A stretch of DNA of 64,000 nucleotides from contig JAKZAN010000001.1 in NCBI GenBank assembly GCA_023053545.1, forward strand, positions 6,282,565 through 6,346,564, in the 5' to 3' direction. Shown here in pieces: positions 34,511-44,364 of the stretch. The number at the start of each line of letters is the position of its first letter. Position 1 is the first letter of the stretch. This stretch comes from Lepidurus packardi (Eukaryota; Arthropoda; Branchiopoda; Notostraca; Triopsidae). The notes below the pieces were generated by a model. It made no database searches, was not told the origin of the DNA, and saw only the letters and a program-made list of their open reading frames with translations. The position numbers and the translations under genes are program-made.

Positions 34511-37500
34511 TTATCGGAGACCCAGCGCTGTCTTTTCTTTCTGCTTTTTGGTTACTTCCCCTATATTTCGGTTCTTCCAGCTACTTTTGCGTAATTTGAT
34601 CGGCCGACTACCAACATAGCGTCCTGAAAAATACAAGGAAAAAAAAATAATTAACCATTTTGCTTCACACGAAGCATCACTTCATGAACAATAATCGTCA
34701 TCTTGACTACATGTAAAGAAAGAGAACAAGGCTATTCAACACTTTCAACATCCAATGGCTAAATTCTGCAGTATAAAGGCAAGTTCTTGTCAAAGGAAAC
34801 AAGCAAGCTCTTTACTACACTCATCAATGGAAATCTCCTTCCAAATGAGTAGTTCTTTCATTACGCTGTTTCCTTACGCTACTAACCGAAAAAGAAACTA
34901 ATGAAATATTCCACTTAGGATTATTTTTTTGAGAAAAAAAAAGTATAACTGAAGTTGTTTGGTGGACCTTGCAAGCTGCGCATTAGAAAAACTCTTCGAG
35001 TGTCCATTGCAAGAATCTCCCGCCACACGCATCCATTCCTGCGATGAGGTCTTTCCAATCCGTATAAAAACCTGGTGTCTTTTGTCGTCCCACCTGTTTC
35101 TCGACGCAATTGCTATATCGCTCCAGGTGAGAAGCACACGTAGTTCACGGACGTAACTCCTTACCTTTGTTCCATATTTACCTAAAACCTAACAGGTAAG
35201 TGGCGAACTGGTGTTTATAACATTCAGAGCTAAAATTATTCCTATTTATTACCCAATAAATTCCCTCAAGACATTTTCTACTATGTATGCTTGCTGGTGT
35301 TCTTTTTTTCCCCCCGTGCACTTACCAAAATTGCCTTAACGAAACTGCACTCATCCAAACTTTCTGCATTTTGTTCGTTAAACCAGTTTTCAGGGTGTCA
35401 TAAAAAAGCAACAAACTAAAATTTTCCTTTAAAAGTATCCCGCCCACGTTGCTTAACTAAATCTTTATCTACTGTTCTTTAAATAGCTGACCGAAAACAA
35501 ACGGCGTACGACAGCGGAGCACTTCTACTACGAAAACGCGGCACAAGATTGCAGTGTTAGGGAGAGAAAAAAAGGTTATCCTGACAGCCTCCTCCCCGAA
35601 AGCTTATGCCGATTCGCAGTAAAATCTACTCGCTACTATTCCTTCTTTGTCTCCACCATGGGACTTGCTACTTCACCCATTCTTTCCCATTCGAGATAGC
35701 TCGTTCGCCTCATCGTGCTCACTCGGCCCAAAGTTACAAGAACATAGGGTCCCTAGGAGATGTCGCTTCTCTCCCCGGCAAGAGGCACACAAAACTAACA
35801 TCTGCTGCAATAGACCTAATTGTCCCCACCAACGCATTGCTATTAGCTCAGCATTCTTGGCAACAATTCCACGGCAGGGGCAGACCGAATGTTAATAATG
35901 TTAACTGCAACTCCCCCACGAGTACTGGCTACCGAAAATGTCACAAATTAGTCAACGATAGCAAGAAAACGGCCTGTGCTGGGTCAGTTCCAGTCCACAA
36001 TTGCCAGGAAATTGCCGGCAGCGGTAGCAGTTTCAATAACGAAGTCCCTCCGCACGTTATAAACAAGATGAAACCTCCAAAATCTCGAACGTTTTTGAGC
36101 GCTCCCGGAAACATAATATTTTCTCGGTTGTGGTCCTTGCCTCCACCTTCCTCCTTGACTGCCACCCATTCCGTTTTTCAGAAAAGAAATTCTGAACCAA
36201 AATTTATTTCCGAAGCAGATTTCACTCTCGACTTGGGGTTTCACGCTTTCAATCAAAAGTCAGATATAAGTCACATAGAGGAGGTGCCCACAATAGTCAA
36301 CAAAAAAGACGACGCAGAAGAAGGCGTGCACTTAATTAGGAATGACGCGCTTCCTGCTGATTTTGGTATTCGAGACTGGCCTAACCGCGCCAATTACAGC
36401 CCTACAATAAGAAAGCGAGACGGGAAACGCATTCCGAGAGGCTGGGGTCCCTACAGTGTACTTTATATTAATAGACCACATCAGAACGATATCTTATTTA
36501 AGCCTGAACTAACAGCGGTCCCTACTACACCAACAATAGCCCCCATTACGAAAAATTATGCTTTAAAATCTTCCCGTCAATTCCATGAGTTGGTAGTGGA
36601 ACCTAAGCATTTAGGTTTATCAGCTCCCCGCCCTTCACGACCTGAACGCTCACGTATTACTCTTCCCCATTTGCATGCGGCTTATGGCTGGGGGACATTT
36701 GGCCAGTAGCATCACTGCTTTAACTGATAGTTGAATGTAGTAAAAAAATGAAAAGGTAAAAGCGAAAGTAATGACCCAAAATGACTGTACACATACAAAA
36801 AAGTTTCCAAGTTTTTTTTTTTCTCCAAACCAGATGATTTAGCAAATTGAGCAATAGAAGTACACGAAAAAAAACCTAAACATCACAGGTTGCTAAAGCT
36901 CGCTTGTAACTCCCACTGGTAAGTTTTCCCTCCCACTTGAGTGTTCAATACAAAATATTTGTCAACATGAAAAAAGTCTTATTTATACTAAGAGCAAGTG
37001 ACCAGCTACACGTAAAGTAGTAGACTTAAGATTTATGGGGTAAAAGGAAAAGATATATAATAGAAAAGATTTTCAGACTTACCATTCATTTCTTTCATAG
37101 CACGAATGAAATCTTGAGGATCTTTAAAACTAACAAAACCAAAACCTTTGGTTTTATTGCTCCGTTTGTCACGAATTACTTTGGCCTTCTGAAATGAAGG
37201 GAAACGACCAAAAGCACGGGCAAGCGTTTCGTCCGTTACATCGTTACCCAAATCCCCACAAAAAATTCGAAAATCGTCTGTCAAAGAGAATGATCACGAG
37301 CAATTTAAAGACGGATGTACAGTTAAAAAAGAATTATGTAGGCAAGACTGTAATACCTGGGTCCCAGTCAAGCAATGAGTTATCTTCCCAGACTTGACCA
37401 CCAGCTGCTCGTACAATCTTTTTGGGCTTCTTCCTTGGTTTCGTGTTGGGGATGGCATACTTACTTAATCCTGAAGTGGTCGGTTTGGGTTTAATGACAG

Positions 37501-38335
37501 GTGTCGCCGGAGTAGGGTCGGGAAGCGTTATGACGTCTTTAGGTATTTGAGCGACAGTGGACTGAGAGGCAGAAATGGAAGACGGGACAGCTGAAGGAGG
37601 TTTGAGGATAGATATTGTAGGAGCAGCAGCAGCAGAAATGGCAAACGAACTTCCAGATTTGCTGATATAAACTTTGGGTGCAGCACTTATAACTGCTGGA
37701 CCGGATGATGCTACGGTTGTACTTGCTAATGGCTGAGGTGCAGCTGTAAAATATAAAGGGAATAAAGTTAACCAAAGCAAAACTACCAATTCCACTATCA
37801 ACAAAAGAGCTAAAAGTCTACTTACCAATTCTATGGGTAAGTTGAGATGGGAGAAACATTGGAGGAGGAGGCGGAGGAGGTAAGACGCCACGAGGGCGAT
37901 TCATCATTAAGGTAACAGAGGGGGGAATCATTGCTGGTCGAATAGATGGTGATGCAGTCTACAAGAATTCTTCAGATTAAAACACGACCATTACCATTTG
38001 GTTCGTGTATTACTACACTACTTAAAATTGCTCAATATGCTAAGATACTTATACTTAATATACTTAGATACGTCACATTACGTAAAAAGCTGGAGGTTAA
38101 CTTACATTGCCTAAACGTCATAATCGCAATATACGATATGCATCAGAATACGTACTAGAATACAACAAAATACATTAGTAATAATGCACTTACATTGGCA
38201 ACAGCAGATATCTCCGCCTCAAACCTACAAAGAAAACAAATGGTAGGTGTTAGCATGTCATTGTCACTACTAAAGTTTAATCATTAAAGAAAGCATATAC
38301 CTAGCCATTTCATCCTGCATGCTTCTATCAGCCAT
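34511..38335 (-). CDS. RBM42: RNA-binding protein 42
   Basis: Nuclear/cytoplasmic RNA-binding protein with one C-terminal RRM. Six exons with consistent phases: 38335-38301, 38224-38194, 37958-37826, 37743-37357, 37277-37083, 34623-34511; 297 residues. N-terminus 'MADRSMQDEMARFEAEISAV', Pro-rich 'RGVLPPPPPPMFLPSQ', an Ala/Pro/Ser-rich middle, the basic 'KPRKKPKKIVRAAGGQVWED' and 'LLDWDPDDFRIFCGDLGN', RNP1-type 'KTKGFGFVSF', and a last exon encoding 'GRYVGSRPIKLRKSSWKNRN' followed by a Lys-rich tail and stop. The conserved join 'MNG' to 'RYVGSRP' crosses a 2,459-bp intron (37082-34624), far longer than the others (67-133 bp, apart from 235 bp for intron 2). That intron contains a separate plus-strand gene. 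Confidence 0.93.
35606..36709 (+). CDS. Secreted prohormone-like protein nested in RBM42 intron
   Basis: An uninterrupted 367-codon ORF with ATG and TAG, on the strand opposite RBM42 and wholly inside its last intron. The N-terminus has a signal peptide (hydrophobic 'IYSLLFLLCL', probable cleavage near residue 21). The rest is extended and basic, with no transmembrane segment and few cysteines. Prohormone-convertase-type sites occur at GKR 58-60 (an amidation-type site following 'NIGSLGDVASLP'), KR 193-194, KK 233-234, RKR 269-271 and GKR 273-275. The first candidate peptide resembles NPLP1-type arthropod peptides (N-I/V-x-S-L...L-P). 'IPRGWGPYSVLYI' follows the second GKR. I do not recognise the full protein; a neuropeptide precursor is an inference from signal peptide plus cleavage sites, and a structural or cuticular secreted protein is the alternative. 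Confidence 0.7.
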   Translation: MPIRSKIYSLLFLLCLHHGTCYFTHSFPFEIARSPHRAHSAQSYKNIGSLGDVASLPGKRHTKLTSAAIDLIVPTNALLLAQHSWQQFHGRGRPNVNNVNCNSPTSTGYRKCHKLVNDSKKTACAGSVPVHNCQEIAGSGSSFNNEVPPHVINKMKPPKSRTFLSAPGNIIFSRLWSLPPPSSLTATHSVFQKRNSEPKFISEADFTLDLGFHAFNQKSDISHIEEVPTIVNKKDDAEEGVHLIRNDALPADFGIRDWPNRANYSPTIRKRDGKRIPRGWGPYSVLYINRPHQNDILFKPELTAVPTTPTIAPITKNYALKSSRQFHELVVEPKHLGLSAPRPSRPERSRITLPHLHAAYGWGTFGQ

Positions 38336-38960
38336 GTTTCTTGGTTGTGAGCAGTGTTTATTTATCACAAAAACACGACGAAAAAGAACACTAATAGAAC
38401 AAGACGACAGGTTGGACTGCCGAATAAGCTGTGACAACGGAATGTTAGTAGTGGTGAACGTGGGTAGGTGGCTGTTCTGGGTTCGTCTGTTGGTGGTCTG
38501 TTGTGGTCGATTTTGAAATGTGTAGAGGTTTTTAGCTGTGCCAGTCTATGATTTTTATTTACTGTTGATTTTTAAAGAAACGGCTTTGTTTGATGTCATG
38601 TCATTATTATGGCATTAATTATGGTATTCTGTAAGTCCTAAAACTATTTGATATAGAGCAGAAAACGGACTTGACTGATAGGAGAAAAGATGGTCAGTAA
38701 AAATATGAAATGTTATCAAGTTATATGTATCAAAGCATTTATCAATAGATATTAAGTTGTATCAAAATTTATCAGAAATGCGAATTAAAATGCGAACCAA
38801 ATGCGAAACGATAACGAACTGAAATTGCATGTTTTTTTTTTTTTTTTTATTGGCATGTTTTAATGGTTTGCTTTTTAGCTGTGATTTTTATTAATGTTAT
38901 TAGCTGTGATTATAATATCAGAAGACATTTGCGTTATTGGTAGATATATATTTTGTAAGT
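38336..38960. other. RBM42 upstream region, AT-rich
   Basis: Contains the RBM42 5' flank and then AT-rich sequence, with a T-run of about 18 at 38,832-38,849 flanked by 'ggcatgttt' direct repeats and a duplicated 'ttagctgtgatt'. No gene seen. Confidence 0.5.
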
Positions 38961-39046
38961 TTTTCGCTAATACAGTGAATTCACTATTACATGCAATGCA
39001 AATACAAATCTAGGTTATTTAGAATAAAAATGTTGACAAAACAATA

Positions 39047-40110
39047 TTATTTTTTCTTGGTGACGTTGACGATTTCTTTTTTTTCTAGGTCTACCGTGAA
39101 GTCGAAGTCTTTTGTCGTTAGTAATTTCACGATGACAGCATTCGCAGTGTCTGGAGTCAGTTGTAGAGTTTCTTCTTGTTTGCAGAAGTCTTTTAGTATG
39201 GTTTCTGTCATCGATGCTTCGATAATGTTATTATCGTTGAAGAAACCGACTGTGCCTTGGAAAGTTAGTGGAGTCGTTTGTCTAAGTTGAATTTTTTTGC
39301 AGTTTGTGCACGTAATGGTAGGGTCATCGTTATCTGGAATGGTCGGTTGTCGTTCTGTTTTTTTTTTGCAGGCTAGGCAGGTTTGGAAAATACCAATGTT
39401 GCAGTGGGCTATGGCTTCCAGTATGATGGGCTCCGTTGTGTCGTCTAAAATGGGTTGCTGGATGTCCAGTTGGGCTTCTGTTCTTGTAAAGAACGATTGC
39501 TGCGTCAAGGCGAAGTTTGATAATCTTGATTATAGATGACATCGGTAATTTCGTAAACTTTGTTTTTTTCGATAGTAACTGTTTGGTTTTTCCAGGTAAT
39601 TAGTGTGGAAGTACAGGTATCGTCTCCAATTGTTATTTCGCGGAACGTTTGCCCTTTGTTCGTTGTCTTCTCTTCGCTAATGTTTTGGATTTGAACGATG
39701 ATTTTGTAACGGGTGTCGGGAAACTCTATACAAGTTTGAAGTGTGGCTTGTTGCTGTTTTCTTGGCGAATAATTAAATTTGAGCGTTTGATTTGTCTCGC
39801 TGATTTGCGAAGATTGGGTAATCTTAATAAGATCGTATTTAGTTCTTTTTTGTGGAGTCTGACCTGAAGGTGAGCTATTCGGTAGGATTTGGATGGTGAT
39901 GGGTATCTTGGCGGTCGAATAACGTTTAATTCTGCTATAGGAGCCAGCAATAAACGACAAACATTCTTCGTATGTATTGTCCGACGTCTGCAGGAAAAAA
40001 GCGAAAATTTTGGCCTGGAATTTTGGTGTACTTCGATGGACTCTGGTTTTGGCGCAAAGGGGTTATGTCATGGACGTACCCCGGTGTAAGCGTCTGCTCC
40101 CATGGTTGCC
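39047..40110 (-). pseudogene. RPA-like OB-fold / zinc-ribbon protein of Helentron copy B
   Basis: Single-stranded-DNA-binding protein of the RPA1-like type known from Helitron elements. In order: 'PGYVHDITPLRQNQSP' (near 40,060), 'LSFIAGSYSRIKRYSTAKIP' (from 39,960 down), an OB-fold-type second half 'YKIIVQIQNISEE...GQTFREITIGDD', and a zinc ribbon with two CxxC pairs, 'CLACKKK...CTNCKK' (39,330-39,410), followed by a C-terminal helix-rich tail ending at 39,047. Frame changes near 39,990 (in a run of T) and near 39,520 separate the parts; each looks like a one-base change. An initiator ATG is not obvious. Confidence 0.65.
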
Positions 40111-40161
40111 GTTTCTGGTGGAAAGAGAATAAGACATGATGAGAAGAGTTGCAGTGAAGAA

Positions 40162-41829
40162 CTATTGGATTAAAAGAGTATCTGTTTGACAATGTTTCCC
40201 ACTGTCATTTGCAGGTTTTAAGCATATATTCGTAGTCTGTTGAGAAAAAGGGAGACATATTTTGAAATGTCTTTGTAAATTCGAAGAACGAGTAAAAATC
40301 CTATAGCAGTTCTCACATACAAATTCTTTTCGCTCCTGTTCACTAATTTCTAAAATGTTACTCGGAAGATCATACACTAAAGTTGCAGTATTCTTATTTC
40401 TTACATTAGCGCATGGTGCTGTACTTTCCTTATCCACATGAACAACTCCGATTTGTCTGTCAAATCCTGACTTAGGCGAAAAATGTGTTAGTTTGCAAAA
40501 CGAGGAATGTCGATTTAATCCACGGCGCGTAGAAAATGTTCGCAGGCAATTCCCACAAGTATTTTCATTCTTCTGTGACGTTTCACTGCCACTAAGTCTC
40601 TCCTCAATAGTCTTGGCCTTACTGATCTGTAAGTCTTCATTTCCTTCACACTTTATATTCTTAGGAGCGTGCTTACTGTAATAACTAAATGCTGAATCGT
40701 GAGTAGTTACCGTTGTCTTATTCTCTTTTGGCAAATCTGCATTCACTTTGTGGTATGTCATCACATTTAACAGCAATGTAGGCTGACAGCTGTCATCTAG
40801 ATGTTGTACCTTTTTATTGTTAACGTTAATAATATCTTTCGGGAAAGCAAGGTCAGCATTCCTTTTATAGGTTTCTTTGCTAGCATTTGAACCAGTCAAA
40901 TCAATTACTACTGGTACTTCGTTTCCATGTATAAGCGGAAAAGATTTCAACTTTTGCTTCATTTCAGTCGCGATGGTAAGGTCTTCTCCACAAAATGAAT
41001 TTTGACAATCGTTCTTTTCTGATTTCAAATTTTTCGTATTATTCATTTTCGATTTTTTCGGTTTCTCTGATGTCTTTTTATCAACATCAGCAGGAAGGCA
41101 CATATTAGTAGCATAGCTAGCAGTTATATTACCGATAGTTACAGCCCGTGTTAGCCTTTCATTGCATATACCACGACTACACCTACCTACAGTTTGTACA
41201 AGTGTATTCAGACGTGCATTTCCTAATTCTTTGCAACAAACTGGCACAATGTCATACTGCGGATTACCATGCGATAACACCGAACCATACATGTTCCGTA
41301 GGTACCCAATTAATTCATGGAATTCTAGTTCTAGCAGGACAGCAGTACCCATACTATCAGGTTTACCAGAGGCATCTCGTGCATGCGAATCAAAAAGAAA
41401 GTATTTTCCATTGCGCTCCATAATGCTTGTACAATGTGAGCAACTAATAAAAAGCACACCAGCACAGCTATGTGCAGCTCTTACGGAATCTTCCAAAGTG
41501 GTAGCATATGGATGAGTTTCCCGTGGACATATAAAACCAAACGCATCTTGCCCATGCAGAAACGTCTCTAATATACCAAATTCTTTAAAATCCAAGTATC
41601 CCGGTAGTTCGGCAGAAAAAAAATACCTCTCACGGTGCTCGTAAGTTCGGTATATTTCATCTCCCATCGTCATTATATCACACATGTTTTTTTCAATCCA
41701 CTCGTTAGGAGGAACCAAATAACTCCATGCAATAGATACAAAAGCCATCGGTGTGCACTGAGCACCACGACTAGAAGCAGAAAAAACATGCGCAAATTGC
41801 GAATACGGCGCTCTACAGATCAACCTCAT
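40162..41829 (-). CDS. Cysteine-protease-like / C2H2 zinc-finger protein of Helentron family (copy B, intact)
   Basis: A 555-codon intact ORF starting 'MRLICRAPYSQFAHVFSASS'. The N-terminal ~210 residues resemble the papain-fold peptidases of the herpesvirus-tegument-USP/OTU-like type carried by some animal Helentrons: a candidate nucleophile Cys in 'SRGAQCTPMAFVSIAW' (~28-43) and candidate Asp-His in 'KYFLFDSHARDASGKP' (~140-157). A Lys/Asn-rich linker (~240-290) follows, with two C2H2 fingers near the C-terminus: 'CGNCLRTFSTRRGLNRHSSF' and 'CENCYRIFTRSSNLQRHFKI'. A plausible role is processing or deubiquitination plus DNA binding during transposition; that is inference. The ORF ends four codons after the point where homology with copy A stops, so two further fingers are missing relative to A. 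Confidence 0.75.
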   Translation of the reverse strand: MRLICRAPYSQFAHVFSASSRGAQCTPMAFVSIAWSYLVPPNEWIEKNMCDIMTMGDEIYRTYEHRERYFFSAELPGYLDFKEFGILETFLHGQDAFGFICPRETHPYATTLEDSVRAAHSCAGVLFISCSHCTSIMERNGKYFLFDSHARDASGKPDSMGTAVLLELEFHELIGYLRNMYGSVLSHGNPQYDIVPVCCKELGNARLNTLVQTVGRCSRGICNERLTRAVTIGNITASYATNMCLPADVDKKTSEKPKKSKMNNTKNLKSEKNDCQNSFCGEDLTIATEMKQKLKSFPLIHGNEVPVVIDLTGSNASKETYKRNADLAFPKDIINVNNKKVQHLDDSCQPTLLLNVMTYHKVNADLPKENKTTVTTHDSAFSYYSKHAPKNIKCEGNEDLQISKAKTIEERLSGSETSQKNENTCGNCLRTFSTRRGLNRHSSFCKLTHFSPKSGFDRQIGVVHVDKESTAPCANVRNKNTATLVYDLPSNILEISEQERKEFVCENCYRIFTRSSNLQRHFKICLPFSQQTTNICLKPANDSGKHCQTDTLLIQ

Positions 41830-42780
41830 GCTTTAATACCAGAAAAAACGAGCAGATGTATTATTAATTAACTGTGTAAAAGAAAGCAACCGTATAGTGA
41901 AATGTAAATAAATATTTTCAACCACGAATTACCTATCAATCGTGAAAAATCCAACAATCTCAATAAACAACGGAATCCAGCAATTATCCAAATCTCCAAC
42001 AAATAAATCGTACGAATTCCAAAACTTCTAGTACATAAAATAGAAGTAATCAGCTCACGAAGGTAACAGGAAGTGCTGAAACATATGAAACTGTTATTCA
42101 TTGAACATTACCTGATACTCCTAAAAATTACAAAAGATAACCAGCCGGAATAATTATTCAGAAATTATCCACTTATCATACGGGAAAGAATCGTCTAATG
42201 ACAATGCAAACAATGAGTTCAGTTCGCAAAGGCACTGCAAACAGTACAGTACATAATATAAAAGTAATCAGCTCACGAAGGTAACAGGAAGTGCTGAAAC
42301 ATATAAAATTGTTATTCATTGAATATTACCTGATACTCCAAAAAATTCAAGCCGGAATAATGATTCAGAAATTATCCAGTTACCATACGGGGAAGAATCG
42401 TCTAATGACAATGCAAACAATGAGTTCAGTTCGTTCAGTTCAGTACTGCAAACAGTACAAAACAAGAAACAAGTCTAATTAACATTGCAGTCACAAAAAT
42501 TAGAGCAGGAGACTGCCGGATCGGAGAAAACAAAAAACAAGAATTTTTCCAAATATCCAAGCAAGAAATCAATCGTCCAAACAGGAAAAATGTCTACCCG
42601 TTAGATATAAGATAAGAAGAAATCAGTCCACAAAACTAACGTAAGTGCTGACATAATAAGAAATCAGTTCACAAAACTAACGTAAGTGCTGACATAAGAA
42701 ATATCAGCATAGAAAGCTACCAATAAAAACAGAATACAATTTTAGCAATTGATCTTATTTTTACCTATGAGTCCTCAAAA
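41830..42780 (-). other. 5' leader region of Helentron copy B
   Basis: Non-coding sequence between the protease ORF start and the subterminal units, equivalent to 16,265-17,220 in copy A. It contains internal direct repeats, including 'cacgaaggtaacaggaagtg' at about 42,056 and 42,275 and 'aactaacgtaagtgctgaca' at about 42,633 and 42,676. No additional ORF is convincing. Confidence 0.55.
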
Positions 42781-43470
42781 TTCAAACTCTGCACGATATA
42801 GTAAGCTTTTGTCACAGCTAATAACAAACGTTTACCAACGTTGATCTGCTACCCTGTCCTATTGATCCTACAGACGTGACGTCACAAGCCCAAAAACTAT
42901 CACGTGCTGGTACGTTCTAACCCGTTTTGTGATCCAATTTGCCCACTTCTGAGAATCTCATGAAAGGAGCACGAACGACCTGGCCGATGGCAATATGTCC
43001 TTATCTCCCACCCACCAAACCCACCCCAAAATAACACAGCCCTTATGGGAAAAACCCGAGCCAAGCTCAGCAACCCACCCTCCCACTGGCAAGGCTAAAG
43101 TCTGGACGATATATTAAGCTGTTGTCACAGCTAATAAAGTCTGGACGATATATTAAGCTGTTGTCACAGCTAAAAAAACCAGTCATAGACTGCCACAGCT
43201 AACAACGTATACCCAACGAATCTTGATCACCACGTAGACGAGATAAACTAGCGAGTGTTGTGGGCCAGTTTTCTTCTGACAGATTTCGCCGAGCTACTTC
43301 TCTTGCCCGGCGGTAAAATTCGCTTATCTCCCTCCCCCAGGTACCACCCCAAAATTCTATAGCCCCTTATGGCGAGAACAGAGCTAGGCTCACCATCCCA
43401 CCCTCCCAAGCACGGACTAAAGTCGGTACGATACTATAAGCTGTCCCAGTCATAGACTGGCACAGCTAAT
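42781..43470 (-). repeat. Tandem ~315-bp subterminal units of Helentron copy B
   Basis: Three units are identified by the repeated motif acgata-t/c-a-taagct...cacagctaa at about 42,793-42,829, 43,107-43,134 and 43,428-43,470 (spacings ~314 and ~321 bp). The preceding ~120 bp also match between units ('cccaccccaaaat', 'cccttatggg', 'gagccaagctca', 'cccaccctccca'). The second motif is further duplicated as a 39-bp tandem (43,096-43,134 and 43,135-43,173). Units 1 and 2 are shared with copy A; unit 3 is more diverged. Confidence 0.7.
43439..43467. repeat. Hairpin at outer end of Helentron copy B
   Basis: agctgtcccagtc, loop ata, gactggcacagct: a 13-bp stem with a single mismatch. It occupies the same position as the agctgt-tgtc-acagct hairpin in the inner units (43,117-43,132 and 43,156-43,171), so it is probably the outermost terminal or subterminal structure of the element. 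Confidence 0.7.
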
Positions 43471-44364
43471 GATGTGCCTTTCGGCTTTGTCCGCTACACC
43501 ACTTTCACGTTGTGAAGAAGCAGCTTGTTCTCAGCCCTTCACACAGGCTCCCTTATGAGCCGCACTTTGGAGGGGAACAGCAGAGCCGCAAGCCGATGCG
43601 GGGTTGCCAATCGTAAAACAGCGGTGAAACGATGAACTGACTAGTGGGATTTCGAAATCCGCGGTGTCGCATTTGCTCGACTCGGTTCCAAACTCTCCCG
43701 AAAAAGAACCCGCCAACTGCAAGCAAAGTTATCGCCAACAGGGGCTTAATTGGCAACTCTCGTTAAACGTTAATTTATTTTGGTAACAGGATGCATCTGT
43801 TCTCTTACAAATTTTAACATCATATTTTTCAGGAAAAATTAAATACAAGTTTCTTAACTTTCCAACATTTTTGCTGTGACTGTTGGTGGTGTGGCGTTTA
43901 GAACACTTCTCAATAAACAGTTGGACATGTACAAAGTTCGCTTTTAGTTTGTTTTGTTTTTCACCATATTTTTCGTGTTGATCGAGTCACCCCGAACTAA
44001 AGTATCGGGGTAAATGCAAGGTGCGCTTGAATGATTAATTTAAGGTTTGAACAGCAACAACACTGACTTTTGGTTTATACCAATCGTAGCTTACGTAAGT
44101 AGCTTACGAAGAGCGCCAAGCAAATTTGAAAAATAGTTTACATTGATCGTTAAGATACCAAATTACGATTCAAATAAATAATTCTTCAAATATTAGTTTT
44201 TCTGTTGTTATTATTATTATTGGGATGACATGAGCGGGGTTGGCGAGATGGTGCGTGTATGCAAAAGTTTTAAGAAAAGAGCACAAGGAAGAAGCAAATT
44301 AGCTATCGTGTCCGTCAAGTCTCTCGTCAGTCTGTGTTAAGGCAGTGAAGCAGTAACCAGCAAG
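43471..44364. other. Intergenic region upstream of laminin alpha
   Basis: About 0.9 kb holding the presumed laminin promoter and 5' UTR. 43,560-43,610 ('tttggaggggaacagcagag') resembles sequence near 63,102, indicating a shared dispersed repeat. Minus-strand open frames at 43,531-43,756 begin with non-ATG codons and have no recognisable content. Confidence 0.5.

Larger units (their letters stand above)
38970..43470 (-). mobile_element. Helentron-family element copy B, protease + RPA-like, lacks Rep/helicase
   Basis: About 4.5 kb on the minus strand between RBM42 and laminin. Its 5' part (40,169-43,137) is nearly identical to copy A (14,598-17,583). At 40,168 the match stops abruptly and the sequence changes to an RPA-like ORF region instead of zinc fingers, Rep, helicase and nuclease. 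The 5' end carries three subterminal units (two in copy A) plus a 39-bp duplication of the terminal hairpin. The 3' end is undefined; a 'agtgaattcact' palindrome at about 38,974-38,985 lies near where it should be. It cannot mobilise itself, but could be moved in trans by an autonomous Helentron. Confidence 0.75.

Noticed and set aside
36720-37080. Expected last exon of RBM42 immediately after the RRM exon
   Set aside because: No 'YVGSRPIKLRKS'-like sequence occurs there; the exon is clearly at 34,623-34,511, giving the long intron.
43553-43756. Minus-strand ORF with a hydrophobic start, resembling a small mitochondrial membrane protein
   Set aside because: Its first codon is TTG, there is no ATG, and it overlaps a dispersed repeat. 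No family motif recognised.
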